Shown piece after piece: positions 39,990 to 49,268 of a DNA stretch of 50,427 nt; positions within the stretch are counted from its first letter, which is position 1, and each line of letters starts with the position of its first letter. Position numbers and translations under genes: made by a program. Origin of the DNA: Peptococcaceae bacterium (lineage in GTDB: Bacteria > Bacillota > Desulfitobacteriia > Desulfitobacteriales > Syntrophobotulaceae); NCBI GenBank assembly GCA_009782825.1, contig WRII01000015.1:1-50427 (forward strand), given 5' to 3'. Under the pieces are notes generated by a model. The model had not been told where the DNA came from. It saw only the letters and a list, made by a program, of their open reading frames with translations, and did not search any database.

Positions 39990-41756
39990 TTATGCATACC
40001 GCATAAAATCAAACTCTTCATCGGCGAATTTGAGAACAGCCCCATGAACTATCTCTTTCATCACATGACTCTGCACCTTACATCCGTCCACATAGGTATG
40101 ATTTGTCGATCCCATATCCACAATATAATATTGCCCGTCACAGGTGATGATATTGGCGTGATCCCTACTTATAGCCTTATTATCTCCAATATAATAATCT
40201 ACATCATTTTTTGCCTTGCCAATTTTAAAGACAGATTTATTAACGAAAAATTTTTCCATGGTTTTGCGCCGGAGGATAAAGGGAAAGTCAGGACTTTCTT
40301 CTGTTGGAGATATCACCTCGTCCTGTGGTTGAGGAAGTCCCGGAACACCGGGAGCGGAAAGTCCCGGCTGACTCTGAGGCGGAACAGCGGGAGGTTCACG
40401 CTGGCCTTGAATCTGGGGCATTGGAAAGGTGGGGGGGGCCGGCTGACCTTGTCTCTGACTGGGAGACATCGGAGCAACGGACAACTCGGGCTGATTCCAG
40501 CTTTGACCCCTTGGAACAGCGGCAGGCTCGGGCCCGCTCTGACTTTGGAACATCGGAACCCCAGGCAGCTCGGGCTGATTCCAGCTCTGGGTCCTTGACA
40601 CAGCGGCAGGCTCGGACTCAGGTTCGCTCTGACTTTGCGGCATTGGAACACCAGGCAGCTCAGGTTGACCCCAGCTCTGGATCCTTGGCACAGCGGCAGG
40701 CTCGGGCTCGGGCTCGCTCTGATTTTGCGGCATCGGAACATCAGGCAGCTCAGGCTGATTCCAGCTCTGGGTTCCCGGAGCATCGGGAAATCCGCGCTGG
40801 CCCCAACTCTGAACCATTGGAACAACAGGAAACCCAGGCTCGCTCTGATTCTGGGGCACTCGAGTCCACATCATACTCCCACCCCCCATAGGTGATGTGT
40901 GGAATTCACCCCTTTTATCAGCTTTATCATGGATTTGTGGTTCAGGATGTGGTTCTGGCGGCTGCGCCGGGAACTCAGCGGATACGTGAGATCCATCTAT
41001 CCTATCAGCTTCGTTAGAAAGCTGCGGCGCCTCAGTAGAATGTAAAAGTCCGTCTGCCTCACGAGCAATAGGCGGTTGGATTGTCGATATCTCGCTAATT
41101 TTCTGTATGTCCGCTTTGGCAAAAGCCGAGGGAAAAGGTTTGGATGGGTGATCCGCGAATTCATTTTTCCAGAATTCCTGTCGTGAAAAATTCTGTTTCA
41201 GGGAGTCCAGCATAGGGTGGAAGACTTCAAGAGAAAACGCTGCCGCATCCTTCAAATAATCACTAAGGGTTTGAATACAAAGGTCATTTTCTGTCCGCGC
41301 CAATTGTTTATACGTTGTCATGCCCATAAAAAAGGCAGCCAAATCCAGGGGAGACCGCCCATAAGATGTTATAGGAATGCACATGAGACTTATTTCATCT
41401 GTTAAAACATCCACATAGATATAATCCAATTCCAATGCAAACAAAGAAAGGTCAATCATGTAATCTTCAGCTCTTAAAAAAGTAGAAGAGATCTCCAGGA
41501 ACACATCCAACAACCTTTTTGGAGTTTTGGAGTAATACCCTTTGTCCATAAAAATATTTTCAGCAGTTTCTTTATGAGAAATATCATATTTCAAGTATTT
41601 TTCTCCATTTTCTTGGATACATTGAACCGGAACGACACCCTGAATAACGTTGTTCGTTATCATTCCCAGACTTACTGTATCTACGCTGTCCTGTTTTTTG
41701 AGTGGATGGACTAAATAAGTGTTTATGCCAGAATGTTCGATTCTTAAATCATACAT
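39990..41756 (-). CDS. FHA-domain protein with N-terminal DUF6382-like domain
   Basis: 588 residues. Residues 1-200 form a globular domain with ENIFMDKGYYSKTPKRLLDV, like the DUF6382 domain found before FHA domains in Clostridia. Residues 285-490 are a Pro/Gln/Glu linker of repeats around QSWNQPELPGVPM. The C-terminal FHA domain has FKIGKAKNDVDYYIGDN, then ISRDHANI, DMGSTNHTYVDG, i.e. the phosphothreonine-binding loops. It is a likely sensor of phosphorylated partners. Upstream ATPase gene is 127 bp away. Confidence 0.85.
   Translation of the reverse strand: MYDLRIEHSGINTYLVHPLKKQDSVDTVSLGMITNNVIQGVVPVQCIQENGEKYLKYDISHKETAENIFMDKGYYSKTPKRLLDVFLEISSTFLRAEDYMIDLSLFALELDYIYVDVLTDEISLMCIPITSYGRSPLDLAAFFMGMTTYKQLARTENDLCIQTLSDYLKDAAAFSLEVFHPMLDSLKQNFSRQEFWKNEFADHPSKPFPSAFAKADIQKISEISTIQPPIAREADGLLHSTEAPQLSNEADRIDGSHVSAEFPAQPPEPHPEPQIHDKADKRGEFHTSPMGGGSMMWTRVPQNQSEPGFPVVPMVQSWGQRGFPDAPGTQSWNQPELPDVPMPQNQSEPEPEPAAVPRIQSWGQPELPGVPMPQSQSEPESEPAAVSRTQSWNQPELPGVPMFQSQSGPEPAAVPRGQSWNQPELSVAPMSPSQRQGQPAPPTFPMPQIQGQREPPAVPPQSQPGLSAPGVPGLPQPQDEVISPTEESPDFPFILRRKTMEKFFVNKSVFKIGKAKNDVDYYIGDNKAISRDHANIITCDGQYYIVDMGSTNHTYVDGCKVQSHVMKEIVHGAVLKFADEEFDFMRYA
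40369..40860. repeat. degenerate tandem repeats in the FHA-protein linker
   Basis: Units of roughly 70-80 bp coding (Q)SWxQPELPxVPMxQxQSEPExEPAAV-type segments, about six copies. The repeat units keep the frame and are variable in length. Confidence 0.7.
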
Positions 41757-41835
41757 AATTTATGCACCCCTTTTTAAACCCCTTTAGTCACGTACATTAT
41801 ACAAGATAATACGCTGATTGACAATCGACATAATT

Positions 41836-41889
41836 GCGTATCCTCGCCTGTAGGCGTATCCTCGCCTGTAGGCGTATCCTCGCCTATAT
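41836..41889. repeat. three 18-bp tandem repeats spanning the stop of the CpaE-like gene
   Basis: Unit gcgtatcctcgcctgtag three times, the last with two changes. The third unit contains the stop codon of the minus-strand gene (41884). Confidence 0.85.
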
Positions 41890-42975
41890 AAGCCGATCAA
41901 ACAGAGACATATCCGCAATCTTTTCCACAACCTGCCTTGCTGTCATCTGCTCATGCTTGGAAACTCCCCCCAGAACAGTAACCATTGGATCTTCAATCAC
42001 CTGGCTCGTTTGGCTGTCAAATTTATTGTAGATCATTGCAACACAATGGCAAAGGGATGTCCTATTTTGCACATCCAAAGTCATCAGTGCCGCCACAGCC
42101 TTTTTAAGCTTTGCATTCGCAATTTCCGACCCATCTGATACAAAAACCAATTGCTGCATATGTTTGAGTTTGTCGATACATGTCTCGTGCGGGGAAAAGT
42201 CCATATCCATAATGATATAATTGTACTGTGCCTCTATTGTCAGATTCAACAAGTGTTCAAACTCTCCTGTTGACATTCCTGTCACGTCAAGAGCGATTTG
42301 GGCCGGGTCATAAAAATAAACACCGCACTCATCCTGTTTGACTGTGCTCTCCAGCTTCAAAGCCAGACTGGGTTTATTGTTCTTAATGGCATAAAGAACA
42401 TCACCAAAATCAAATTGCCCTTGACCCTTGAAAAAGATATTGGAAGTGCCAAAAGCTTCGATATTCAAATACAGAACAGAACGTCCTTTCCTGGCTATTG
42501 CCATAGCACAGGCAGCCGCCAAGGTGGAACTTCCCGCGCCTCCGCTGGCGGAAACAAATCCTATGATTTTTGTCTCCCCTGTTCCATCGCCTCTGTCTGC
42601 GCCGCCTGCATTTCCAGCAGCGCCAGCAGCGCCAGCAGCCTGGTTCAAAATGCTCAAAATCTCCCGATAAATTGATTCAGCTTTTTGAAATTTGAAGATC
42701 GCCTTTTGTTCCTTATGCATCCCTGTATTAGGAGTATCCACGAGATAAGCAAAACCGCATCCCTGAGGAATTCCTTTGATATCAATGTCAAAATCGGTAC
42801 ATGATATAAAAACATCAATTTTAGAGCTGTGCAAGCTGGACATGGCAATGTTTTCGTCCGCGTAAGAGTAAATCTCTAGTTTATCTGCAAACTTATTTGT
42901 GAAAACTGTCGCAATCCTGTTAAGATAATTTTTATCCGATTCCAAAATCGCTAATTTTACCTTCATTTTGCTCAC
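41884..42975 (-). CDS. CpaE/MinD-like ATPase with N-terminal receiver-like domain
   Basis: 363 residues. Residues 1-110 resemble a receiver-type fold (KVKLAILESDKNYLNRIATV) without a clear phospho-Asp context. An Ala/Gly linker (QAAGAAGAAGNAGG) follows. Then a deviant Walker A ASGGAGSSTLA (about 144-154) lacking the first usual lysine, and a Walker B YNYIIMDMD. CpaE proteins position pilus or secretion machines at the membrane. Promoter TTGATT-N18-TATGAT lies in the tandem repeat at the end of purL. It precedes the FHA and PP2C genes. Confidence 0.82.
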   Translation of the reverse strand: MSKMKVKLAILESDKNYLNRIATVFTNKFADKLEIYSYADENIAMSSLHSSKIDVFISCTDFDIDIKGIPQGCGFAYLVDTPNTGMHKEQKAIFKFQKAESIYREILSILNQAAGAAGAAGNAGGADRGDGTGETKIIGFVSASGGAGSSTLAAACAMAIARKGRSVLYLNIEAFGTSNIFFKGQGQFDFGDVLYAIKNNKPSLALKLESTVKQDECGVYFYDPAQIALDVTGMSTGEFEHLLNLTIEAQYNYIIMDMDFSPHETCIDKLKHMQQLVFVSDGSEIANAKLKKAVAALMTLDVQNRTSLCHCVAMIYNKFDSQTSQVIEDPMVTVLGGVSKHEQMTARQVVEKIADMSLFDRLI

Positions 42976-43019
42976 ATCCTCTTTTTTGATGCGGAAACCT
43001 CGAAAAAACTCTGATATAT

Positions 43020-43049
43020 ATCATAACACAGAATCCCTTTCTTAATCAA
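43020..43049 (-). promoter_or_regulatory. promoter of the CpaE-FHA-PP2C operon
   Basis: Minus strand TTGATT, 18 bases, TATGAT. The -35 lies in a duplicated 22-bp unit (43032-43053 and 43054-43075), so the duplication supplies a second -35-like copy upstream. Confidence 0.45.
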
Positions 43050-43075
43050 AATTAATCCCTTTCTTAATCAAAATA
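43032..43075. repeat. 22-bp tandem duplication over the purL stop codon
   Basis: aatccctttcttaatcaaaa plus two bases, twice in a row with one difference. The second copy includes the last codons and stop of purL. Confidence 0.85.
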
Positions 43076-46000
43076 ACTGACACCGGCCTCAAACACCCGT
43101 TGATCTTGGTTCCCTGGCACATTGATGCCAAGGCCGGGACCTGTGCGCTCCGAATGCCCCATTTTACCAAGGATGCGTCCATCCGGACTGCACAGGGCCT
43201 CCACCGCCAAGTCTGATCCGTTAGGATTGTCGGGAGCCTCCAAAGCCGGCCGGCCTTCCTTGGTCACATATTGCGCAACAATCTGACCCTGTCGAACCAG
43301 ATCCTCCAACTTCTGGCGCGGCGCTACAAAGCGCCCTTCACCATGAGAAATAGGGACGGTATGCCTTTGCCCCACTTCGCAGAACCTCAGCCAGGGTGAT
43401 TTCACAGAGGTCACACGGGTATACGCCATGCGCGACATATGATGTCCCACAGTGTTGAATGTCAGCGTCGGATGCATAGCATCCCTATCACTTACACGGC
43501 CTTCCGGAAGAAGCCCCAATTTGATCAGGGCTTGAAAGCCATTGCAAATCCCTATCACCAGGCCATCCCTGTCGTCCAAGAATCGCTCTAAGCTCTCCCG
43601 GAGACGATCATGACGGAAGAGGGCCGCGATGAATTTTCCTGCTCCATCAGGTTCATCCCCTCCGGAAAACCCTCCGGGAAAAGCAATGATTTGAGCTTGA
43701 TTTACAGCCTTTTCCAAAGCCTGGAGACTCTGTTCAATGTGTCCCCCCGATAAATTTCTCACCACCACAATATCCGCCTCAGCCCCGGCACGTTCAAAAG
43801 CCCGGGCCATATCCACCTCTCCGTTCGTTCCCGGAAATGCCGGAATGAGAACCCTGGGGCGTGTTCCCCTGGTGACCGCTACAGGGACATAAGCTTCCCG
43901 GGAGGTGAAGAAAGGAATGTCTTCACGACTCCTTCCTTCAATACGCCCTTCTTCCCGGCATCTTGTCGGAAAAACTTTTTCCAACGGCTGAAGCCAGCAT
44001 TCCGCCAACTCCTCAAGGGACAACGAGGTGGAGGATACCGGACTGCCGGAGGATGCCGGACTGCCGGAGGATGCCGGACTGCCGGAGGATGCCGGACTGC
44101 CGGAGGATCCCGGACTGCCGGAGGATCCCGGTAGTCCGAAGGTGCCGGCAAAGTCCAAGAAGGGTCTGTCCTGCGTCACACCAATCTTATAGCAGGGGAT
44201 TTTATGCGCAAGATTGTCTTGATCTTGGTGCAGTGTGTCCGGTGTGAGTTCCTCTTTGGCCTCCAGGAGGATGGATCCTACCTGGGGAGTGAAGAGGATT
44301 TCTTCAAGTGCCTGATCTCTGCCTGACAGGCCTCCGTCGGCTGTTCGTGATGCAGATTCAGGCGACAGATATTCCGAAGAAGCCATGTCAGCAAAAACAC
44401 TTCCCTCCAGCACTGCTCCAATCCTATTGCCCAAGGCCATGCGGGTAAGCGCGGCAGCCAGACCGCCTTCTCGAACAACAGAAGCCGCCGCAATTTTTCC
44501 CTCACGGCTCCAGCGGTGAAGTGTTGTCAGCATATGACGAACCCGGGGCCAATCCGGAAGCTCAGTAGCTCTGTCCACAGGAAGCGGCCAGTAATAGAGA
44601 GCGTGACCTCCTTGTTGAAGCGCCGCGGAAACTGTATATGAACTTCTGGTAGGAGCCGCGGCAAAACATACCAGCGTGGGCGGCACATCCAGGGATCCAA
44701 AAGACCCGGACATACTGTCTTTACCCCCAATGGCAGGCACTCCCAGCTCCCGCTGCGCCAGCAGGGCGCCAAGAAGGGCCGCTGTGGGCTTGCCCCATCG
44801 TTTTTTATCCGTACCCAAACGCTCGAAATATTCCTGCAAGGACACCCGGGCTTGCCAGGGATTCCCCCCCACAGTTGTCACTTTTGCCAAGGCTTCAACG
44901 ATAGCATAGGCAGCACCGTGGCAAGGACTCCACACACTTAAGCCTGGAATAAACCCATAGGCCATAATCGTCGCCGTGTCCGTCTCTCCTTCCTCCACAG
45001 GGATCTTGGCCACCATGGCCTCTTCCGGGGTCATCTGCCAGCGGCCTCCAAAAGGCATAAGCACACTCCCTGCCCCCACTGTGGAGTCGAACATATCCAC
45101 CAACCCTTGCTGAGAAGCAACCTCCAACCGCTGTAAATTGGCTTTCCATGCCTGTTCCAAAGATTTCCCCTGGCAAATTTTAGGAATTTCTCGGCGGTAG
45201 TTTTGGGCCGGATCCGGACTCGCCAGCACCGCGCTTGCCTGCTGCCTGACGCCGTTAGTATCAAGAAAACGGCGGCTTAAGTCTACTATGGACTTCCCGC
45301 GCCAGGTCATCGTCAGCCGTTCCTTCGCGTTTACGTGAGCCACCGGAGTGGCTTCCAGGTTCTCCCGGTCAGCCTTGGCGATAAACGCCGTCACATCTGC
45401 CGCATCCAGCACAACAGCCATACGCTCCTGGGATTCCGACACAGCCAGCTCGGTTCCGTTGAGGCCCTGATATTTGCGGAGAACAGCATCCAAGTTGATA
45501 TTGAGACCCCGAGCCAGTTCGCCGATGGCAACACATACGCCCCCGGCTCCAAAGTCATTGCATTTTTTGATTAGCCGGCTCACTGCACTGTCACGAAACA
45601 GACGCTGAATTTTGCGCTCCGTTGGCGGATCGCCCTTTTGCACCTCAGCGCCGCACGCCTGCAGCGAACTCTCATCATGAGCCTTGGAGGATCCCGTAGC
45701 GCCGCCGCATCCGTCCCGGCCCGTGCGTCCCCCCAGCAAAACCACAACATCCCCAGGCGCCGGAGTTTCCCGCCGCACCCGGCTCTGGGGAACCGCCCCA
45801 ATCACCGCCCCAATCTCCATCCGTTTAGCCACATACCCCGGATGGTACAGCTCCACAACCTGCCCTGTGGCCAGCCCGATCTGGTTGCCATAAGAACTGT
45901 AGCCCCGGGCCGCCTGAGTGGTGATTTTATGCTGAGGCAGCTTCCCTGGCAGGGTCTTATCTAACGAAGTCCGTGGATCCGCGCTGCCCGTCACACGCAT

Positions 46001-47197
46001 GGCCTGATACACATAGGCCCGGCCCGATAAAGGATCGCGAATGGCCCCACCTAAACACGTCGCCGCCCCTCCAAAGGGTTCTATCTCTGTGGGATGGTTG
46101 TGGGTTTCATTTTTAAATTGGATCAGCCAAGGTTCGCTGTGTCCGTCCACATTCACAGATACGACGATGCTGCAGGCGTTGATTTCCTCAGATTCATCCA
46201 AGTCCGGCAGTTCGCCGCGCTTTTTCATGGCTTTTTGCACGATAAGGGCCATGTCCATCAGAGAAATAGTGTTGGCATTATTAGACTCATTGGCATCATC
46301 GTCATCTCCCCCATAGACTTCCCGGCGCAGCTCAAAATAAGCGTCCAGCGCCTCTCTCAGCCCGCCAGATAAGGGGCCTGATTCAATTTCCACAGCTGTG
46401 AGTTCCGTAAGAAACGTGGTATGCCGGCAATGATCAGACCAATATGTATCAATCACTTTGAGTTCCGTTGCTGTGGGATCGCGCTCTTCCTCTTCCAAGA
46501 AATATTTCTGGCAAAACAGCACATCTGCCGCAGACATGGCCAATCCTTCACTCTTCCTGTAGTCCTCCAGCCTCTGTGGCGGCCACTGAGTAAATCCTGC
46601 CACTACAGGGACATCATCAGGCTCCGGCGCGGCCAAATCCAAGTCCACGGGTTTGGCCAAATCCGCCACCCTTGACTCGATGGGATTGATGTAATACTGA
46701 GAAATTTTGGCCACATCTGTGTCATCCAGCTCGCCGCTCAGCAGGAGAACCCTAGCCGTCCGCACCTGGGGCCGTATCCCCTGGGTTAAAATCTGCACGC
46801 ATTGAGCCGCCGAATCCGCCCGTTGATCATATTGCCCGGGCAGGTATTCCACAGCCAGAATTCTGGGGGAACTCAGACTCTCTTCGGAAGTCTTACTTGC
46901 TACGGAAGTCTTACTTGCTACGGAAGTCTCATCCCTACAGGGATCCTTGCTTTGATTCTCCTCAAATTCCGGCAGAGATTCCAAGAACACATGGTCAACA
47001 TTGGCCTCGGCAAACACTGTCCACACAGCCCTCTCGAATTCTTCCTGGCTGAGTCCGCCCACATCGTAGCGGTGGAGCAAACGCAAGCCCGTCAGGTGTG
47101 TCAGCCCCAGGTAATCCCTGAGTTCCTTCAATAAGTACCGGGCTTCGATATCGAAACCGGTTTTTTTCTCAACAAAGAGCCGATATAGGTTTGGCAT
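43064..47197 (-). CDS. purL: phosphoribosylformylglycinamidine synthase, large single-chain form
   Basis: 1377 residues, about 100 more than clostridial relatives. An N-terminal PurS-like part (LYRLFVEKKTGFDIEARYLL) and linker (TATELKVIDTYWSDHCRHTT) precede two AIRS-type synthase halves (FKNETHNHPTEIEPFGGAAT; GGKDSMSGSF). The C-terminal glutaminase has IPAFPGTNGE, FPGGFSGGDE and the nucleophile VIGICNGFQ. It makes FGAM from FGAR, ATP and glutamine in purine synthesis. Two repeat-coded inserts are present: TSVASK units near residue 100 and GSPASS units near 1040, both between domains. Stands alone, inserted among signalling genes. Confidence 0.95.
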   Translation of the reverse strand: MPNLYRLFVEKKTGFDIEARYLLKELRDYLGLTHLTGLRLLHRYDVGGLSQEEFERAVWTVFAEANVDHVFLESLPEFEENQSKDPCRDETSVASKTSVASKTSEESLSSPRILAVEYLPGQYDQRADSAAQCVQILTQGIRPQVRTARVLLLSGELDDTDVAKISQYYINPIESRVADLAKPVDLDLAAPEPDDVPVVAGFTQWPPQRLEDYRKSEGLAMSAADVLFCQKYFLEEEERDPTATELKVIDTYWSDHCRHTTFLTELTAVEIESGPLSGGLREALDAYFELRREVYGGDDDDANESNNANTISLMDMALIVQKAMKKRGELPDLDESEEINACSIVVSVNVDGHSEPWLIQFKNETHNHPTEIEPFGGAATCLGGAIRDPLSGRAYVYQAMRVTGSADPRTSLDKTLPGKLPQHKITTQAARGYSSYGNQIGLATGQVVELYHPGYVAKRMEIGAVIGAVPQSRVRRETPAPGDVVVLLGGRTGRDGCGGATGSSKAHDESSLQACGAEVQKGDPPTERKIQRLFRDSAVSRLIKKCNDFGAGGVCVAIGELARGLNINLDAVLRKYQGLNGTELAVSESQERMAVVLDAADVTAFIAKADRENLEATPVAHVNAKERLTMTWRGKSIVDLSRRFLDTNGVRQQASAVLASPDPAQNYRREIPKICQGKSLEQAWKANLQRLEVASQQGLVDMFDSTVGAGSVLMPFGGRWQMTPEEAMVAKIPVEEGETDTATIMAYGFIPGLSVWSPCHGAAYAIVEALAKVTTVGGNPWQARVSLQEYFERLGTDKKRWGKPTAALLGALLAQRELGVPAIGGKDSMSGSFGSLDVPPTLVCFAAAPTRSSYTVSAALQQGGHALYYWPLPVDRATELPDWPRVRHMLTTLHRWSREGKIAAASVVREGGLAAALTRMALGNRIGAVLEGSVFADMASSEYLSPESASRTADGGLSGRDQALEEILFTPQVGSILLEAKEELTPDTLHQDQDNLAHKIPCYKIGVTQDRPFLDFAGTFGLPGSSGSPGSSGSPASSGSPASSGSPASSGSPVSSTSLSLEELAECWLQPLEKVFPTRCREEGRIEGRSREDIPFFTSREAYVPVAVTRGTRPRVLIPAFPGTNGEVDMARAFERAGAEADIVVVRNLSGGHIEQSLQALEKAVNQAQIIAFPGGFSGGDEPDGAGKFIAALFRHDRLRESLERFLDDRDGLVIGICNGFQALIKLGLLPEGRVSDRDAMHPTLTFNTVGHHMSRMAYTRVTSVKSPWLRFCEVGQRHTVPISHGEGRFVAPRQKLEDLVRQGQIVAQYVTKEGRPALEAPDNPNGSDLAVEALCSPDGRILGKMGHSERTGPGLGINVPGNQDQRVFEAGVSYFD
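44029..44134. repeat. 18-bp tandem repeats in purL (GSPASS units)
   Basis: Five to six copies of ggactgccggaggatgcc, nearly exact, coding a Gly/Ser/Pro/Ala linker between the synthase and glutaminase domains. Confidence 0.88.
46881..46930. repeat. 18-bp tandem repeats in purL (TSVASK units)
   Basis: Two exact copies and a partial third of acggaagtcttacttgct, coding ETSVASKTSVASKTS between the PurS-like part and the linker domain. Confidence 0.8.
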
Positions 47198-47308
47198 CTG
47201 TATCTGATCCTCCTGTTATGTGTGTGCAACTGGAATACCATTAGGATACCACTCCTATCGTCAATATCCAAGTAAAATATAAAAACTAAAATATAAACCG
47301 ATAAATTC

Positions 47309-48598
47309 TTACCTCCGGGCTTCTCCCCTGCTGACATGAATCATCACATGGGTATTCATCCCTACAAACTGGCTTTTCACAGACATCCAAACCACCTGTC
47401 CCTTGGGTTCCTCGGAATTCACATAAGTAATGCTGTAAGTTATATTCGCCCCTTTGGACGTAAACTCATAAAAATAGGCCTGCAAATCTTTTTCGTTCTT
47501 CCCAGCCAAGTCATCCATATAAGGCAATCCCTCGGAATAGACCACTGTAACCTTGGGCGACTCATCAGTCAGTTTCCTTCCTGCCGGTACTGACTGAGAA
47601 ATCAATGCACCATAGGCGACGGTTGCGCTGTAGTGTGTCTTTACAGTGACACTCAAATCAGTCTGCTTCTCTGCGTCTTCTTTGTCCATACGGCTGAAAT
47701 CAGGAACAATCACCGCCTTGCCTATGGAAACCTCAAATGACATCTTGGTCTTCGCAGCTATTTTTTCGCCGGGCTCAATGCTCTGGGAAATTATCATGTC
47801 TTTAGGCGCCTTATCCGAAGAGGCTTCAGTAAACTCTGCTTCAATATCATGCTGTTTGGCCCAGGCTGTCACTTCGGTCTTGGGTTTTTCCTTGAAGTCC
47901 GGTACGGCTATGTTCTTTTCAGCAAGTCCTTTGGACATATAAATGAGCAAGCCGTCTTTGCGGGTGTAATTGGCTGCGTTGACAGAGGTGTTGTTGAATT
48001 CCATGCGGATAAATTGGCCCGGCTCCAAAGTTTCATTGGGTTCCTGCATGATATTGGCATTATTAGCTTTGTATTGTGATTTCCATTCGGTCACTTGGGG
48101 TGTCGTCATCTTTGTAAAATCCGGAAGCTCGATTCTTTCATCAGGATCCGGCCCTTTACTGACCTGAAAAGCCAGCACCGATCCTTTTTGAACTTTTATA
48201 CCCGAGTCTTGGCTTTGCGAAATAATGAAATCGTTTTCCTGATCAAGGCTGAAAATTGTTTCAATCTCGATAGAGATCTTATTGCTGATCCCCCAGGTTT
48301 TGGCATCGTTTATAGAAGTGCCGACGAAGTTTTTGAGTGTCACCTGGTTCATGAGTGTTGTCGCAAAGAAAATAATCACAGCCACAAGCAGGATTGTTCC
48401 GGCTATGATTATGTACCGAATCACTTTGCGCGTGCTGTATCCTCTATCTTCCTCCATCTCATGCTCAGGGGCGGTAATCGCCGCATGGTGTGTTGTCGCC
48501 GCACGGTGCGTTTGGAGTATTCTGTGCTCCGCCCCACCCTGATTTGTCCTATTTCCTGAATAAGCGCTTTGGCAAAATTGGTCAAGAAAATCGCTCAT
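47309..48598 (-). CDS. membrane-anchored PASTA-domain protein
   Basis: About 429 residues. A cytoplasmic N-terminus of about 70 residues, one membrane helix (YIIIAGTILLVAVIIFFATT), then four to five extracellular PASTA-like units, each with a PDF.. strand and ISQS...G..... (e.g. DFIISQSQDSGIKVQKGS; DMIISQSIEPGEKIAAKT). PASTA units usually bind peptidoglycan or muropeptides as the sensor of Ser/Thr kinases, but no kinase domain is attached. Start ATG 48598, overlapping the ATPase gene by 17 bp; the longer frame to 48634 is inside that gene. Confidence 0.85.
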   Translation of the reverse strand: MSDFLDQFCQSAYSGNRTNQGGAEHRILQTHRAATTHHAAITAPEHEMEEDRGYSTRKVIRYIIIAGTILLVAVIIFFATTLMNQVTLKNFVGTSINDAKTWGISNKISIEIETIFSLDQENDFIISQSQDSGIKVQKGSVLAFQVSKGPDPDERIELPDFTKMTTPQVTEWKSQYKANNANIMQEPNETLEPGQFIRMEFNNTSVNAANYTRKDGLLIYMSKGLAEKNIAVPDFKEKPKTEVTAWAKQHDIEAEFTEASSDKAPKDMIISQSIEPGEKIAAKTKMSFEVSIGKAVIVPDFSRMDKEDAEKQTDLSVTVKTHYSATVAYGALISQSVPAGRKLTDESPKVTVVYSEGLPYMDDLAGKNEKDLQAYFYEFTSKGANITYSITYVNSEEPKGQVVWMSVKSQFVGMNTHVMIHVSRGEARR

Positions 48599-49268
48599 AT
48601 TCCAGCATTCCTTTCCTAAGCTTAAACACGACATCTGCCCGCTGGGAAATCTGGGTGGAGTGAGTCACAACAACAACGCATTTGTTATGTTCATGAGCCA
48701 GTTTTTGTAGAATAGATATGATCTCATTCTCCATGTCTTCATCCAGGTTCCCTGTAGGCTCGTCGGCCAGAATCAAATCAACGTTGGTAGCCAAGGCTCT
48801 GGCGATGGCTGCTCTTTGTTGTTCACCCCCTGAAAGCTTGTTGACTGTCCTGTTGGCTTTGGCTCTGTCCAGGCCGATATAATCCAGGAGATTATAGGCG
48901 ACCGCGTTGGTATCTTTGGGGAGTTTGTTGTTGGTGATGCTCATAGCCACTTTGATATTTTCCACAGCCGTCATATACGGAATCAAATTGTACGCCTGAA
49001 AAATGATACCTATTTTGTTTCTCCTGAATTTCTCAAATCCTATTCTGCTGATGTCCTGCCCCCGGTAAAGCACTTTTCCGGATTTCGGTTTATCCAAGGC
49101 GCTAAGCAGTGCCAGAAAAGTTGTCTTGCCTGAGCCGGATTCCCCCAGAATGGCATACAGGTTACCCTGCTCGAATTCACAAGAAACATTTTTGAGGATG
49201 TATCGTCTGGAATCTCCGTCGGGATAAAAGTAATTGACTGTATTGACTGCTACTAAACTCATAGTCAT
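48582..49268 (-). CDS. ABC transporter ATPase, LolD/MacB type
   Basis: 228 residues. Walker A GESGSGKTT (about 42-50), Q-loop FQAYNLIP, signature LSGGEQQRAAIARAL, Walker B LILADEPTGNLD and H-loop VVVVTHS. It energises the FtsX-type permease encoded just before it (ATGA overlap). This family drives lipoprotein release, peptide export or envelope mechanics rather than import. Confidence 0.92.
   Translation of the reverse strand: MTMSLVAVNTVNYFYPDGDSRRYILKNVSCEFEQGNLYAILGESGSGKTTFLALLSALDKPKSGKVLYRGQDISRIGFEKFRRNKIGIIFQAYNLIPYMTAVENIKVAMSITNNKLPKDTNAVAYNLLDYIGLDRAKANRTVNKLSGGEQQRAAIARALATNVDLILADEPTGNLDEDMENEIISILQKLAHEHNKCVVVVTHSTQISQRADVVFKLRKGMLEYERFS

Noticed and set aside
40304-40891. 195-residue plus-strand repetitive frame opposite the FHA linker
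   Set aside because: Created by the in-frame repeats of the FHA gene being open in several frames.
37804-44134. repeat arrays considered as CRISPR
   Set aside because: Units are contiguous without spacers, in frame inside genes, and no cas genes are present.
43879-44247. repetitive plus- and minus-strand frames over the purL repeat
   Set aside because: Shadow frames of the 18-bp array; purL is the coding frame.
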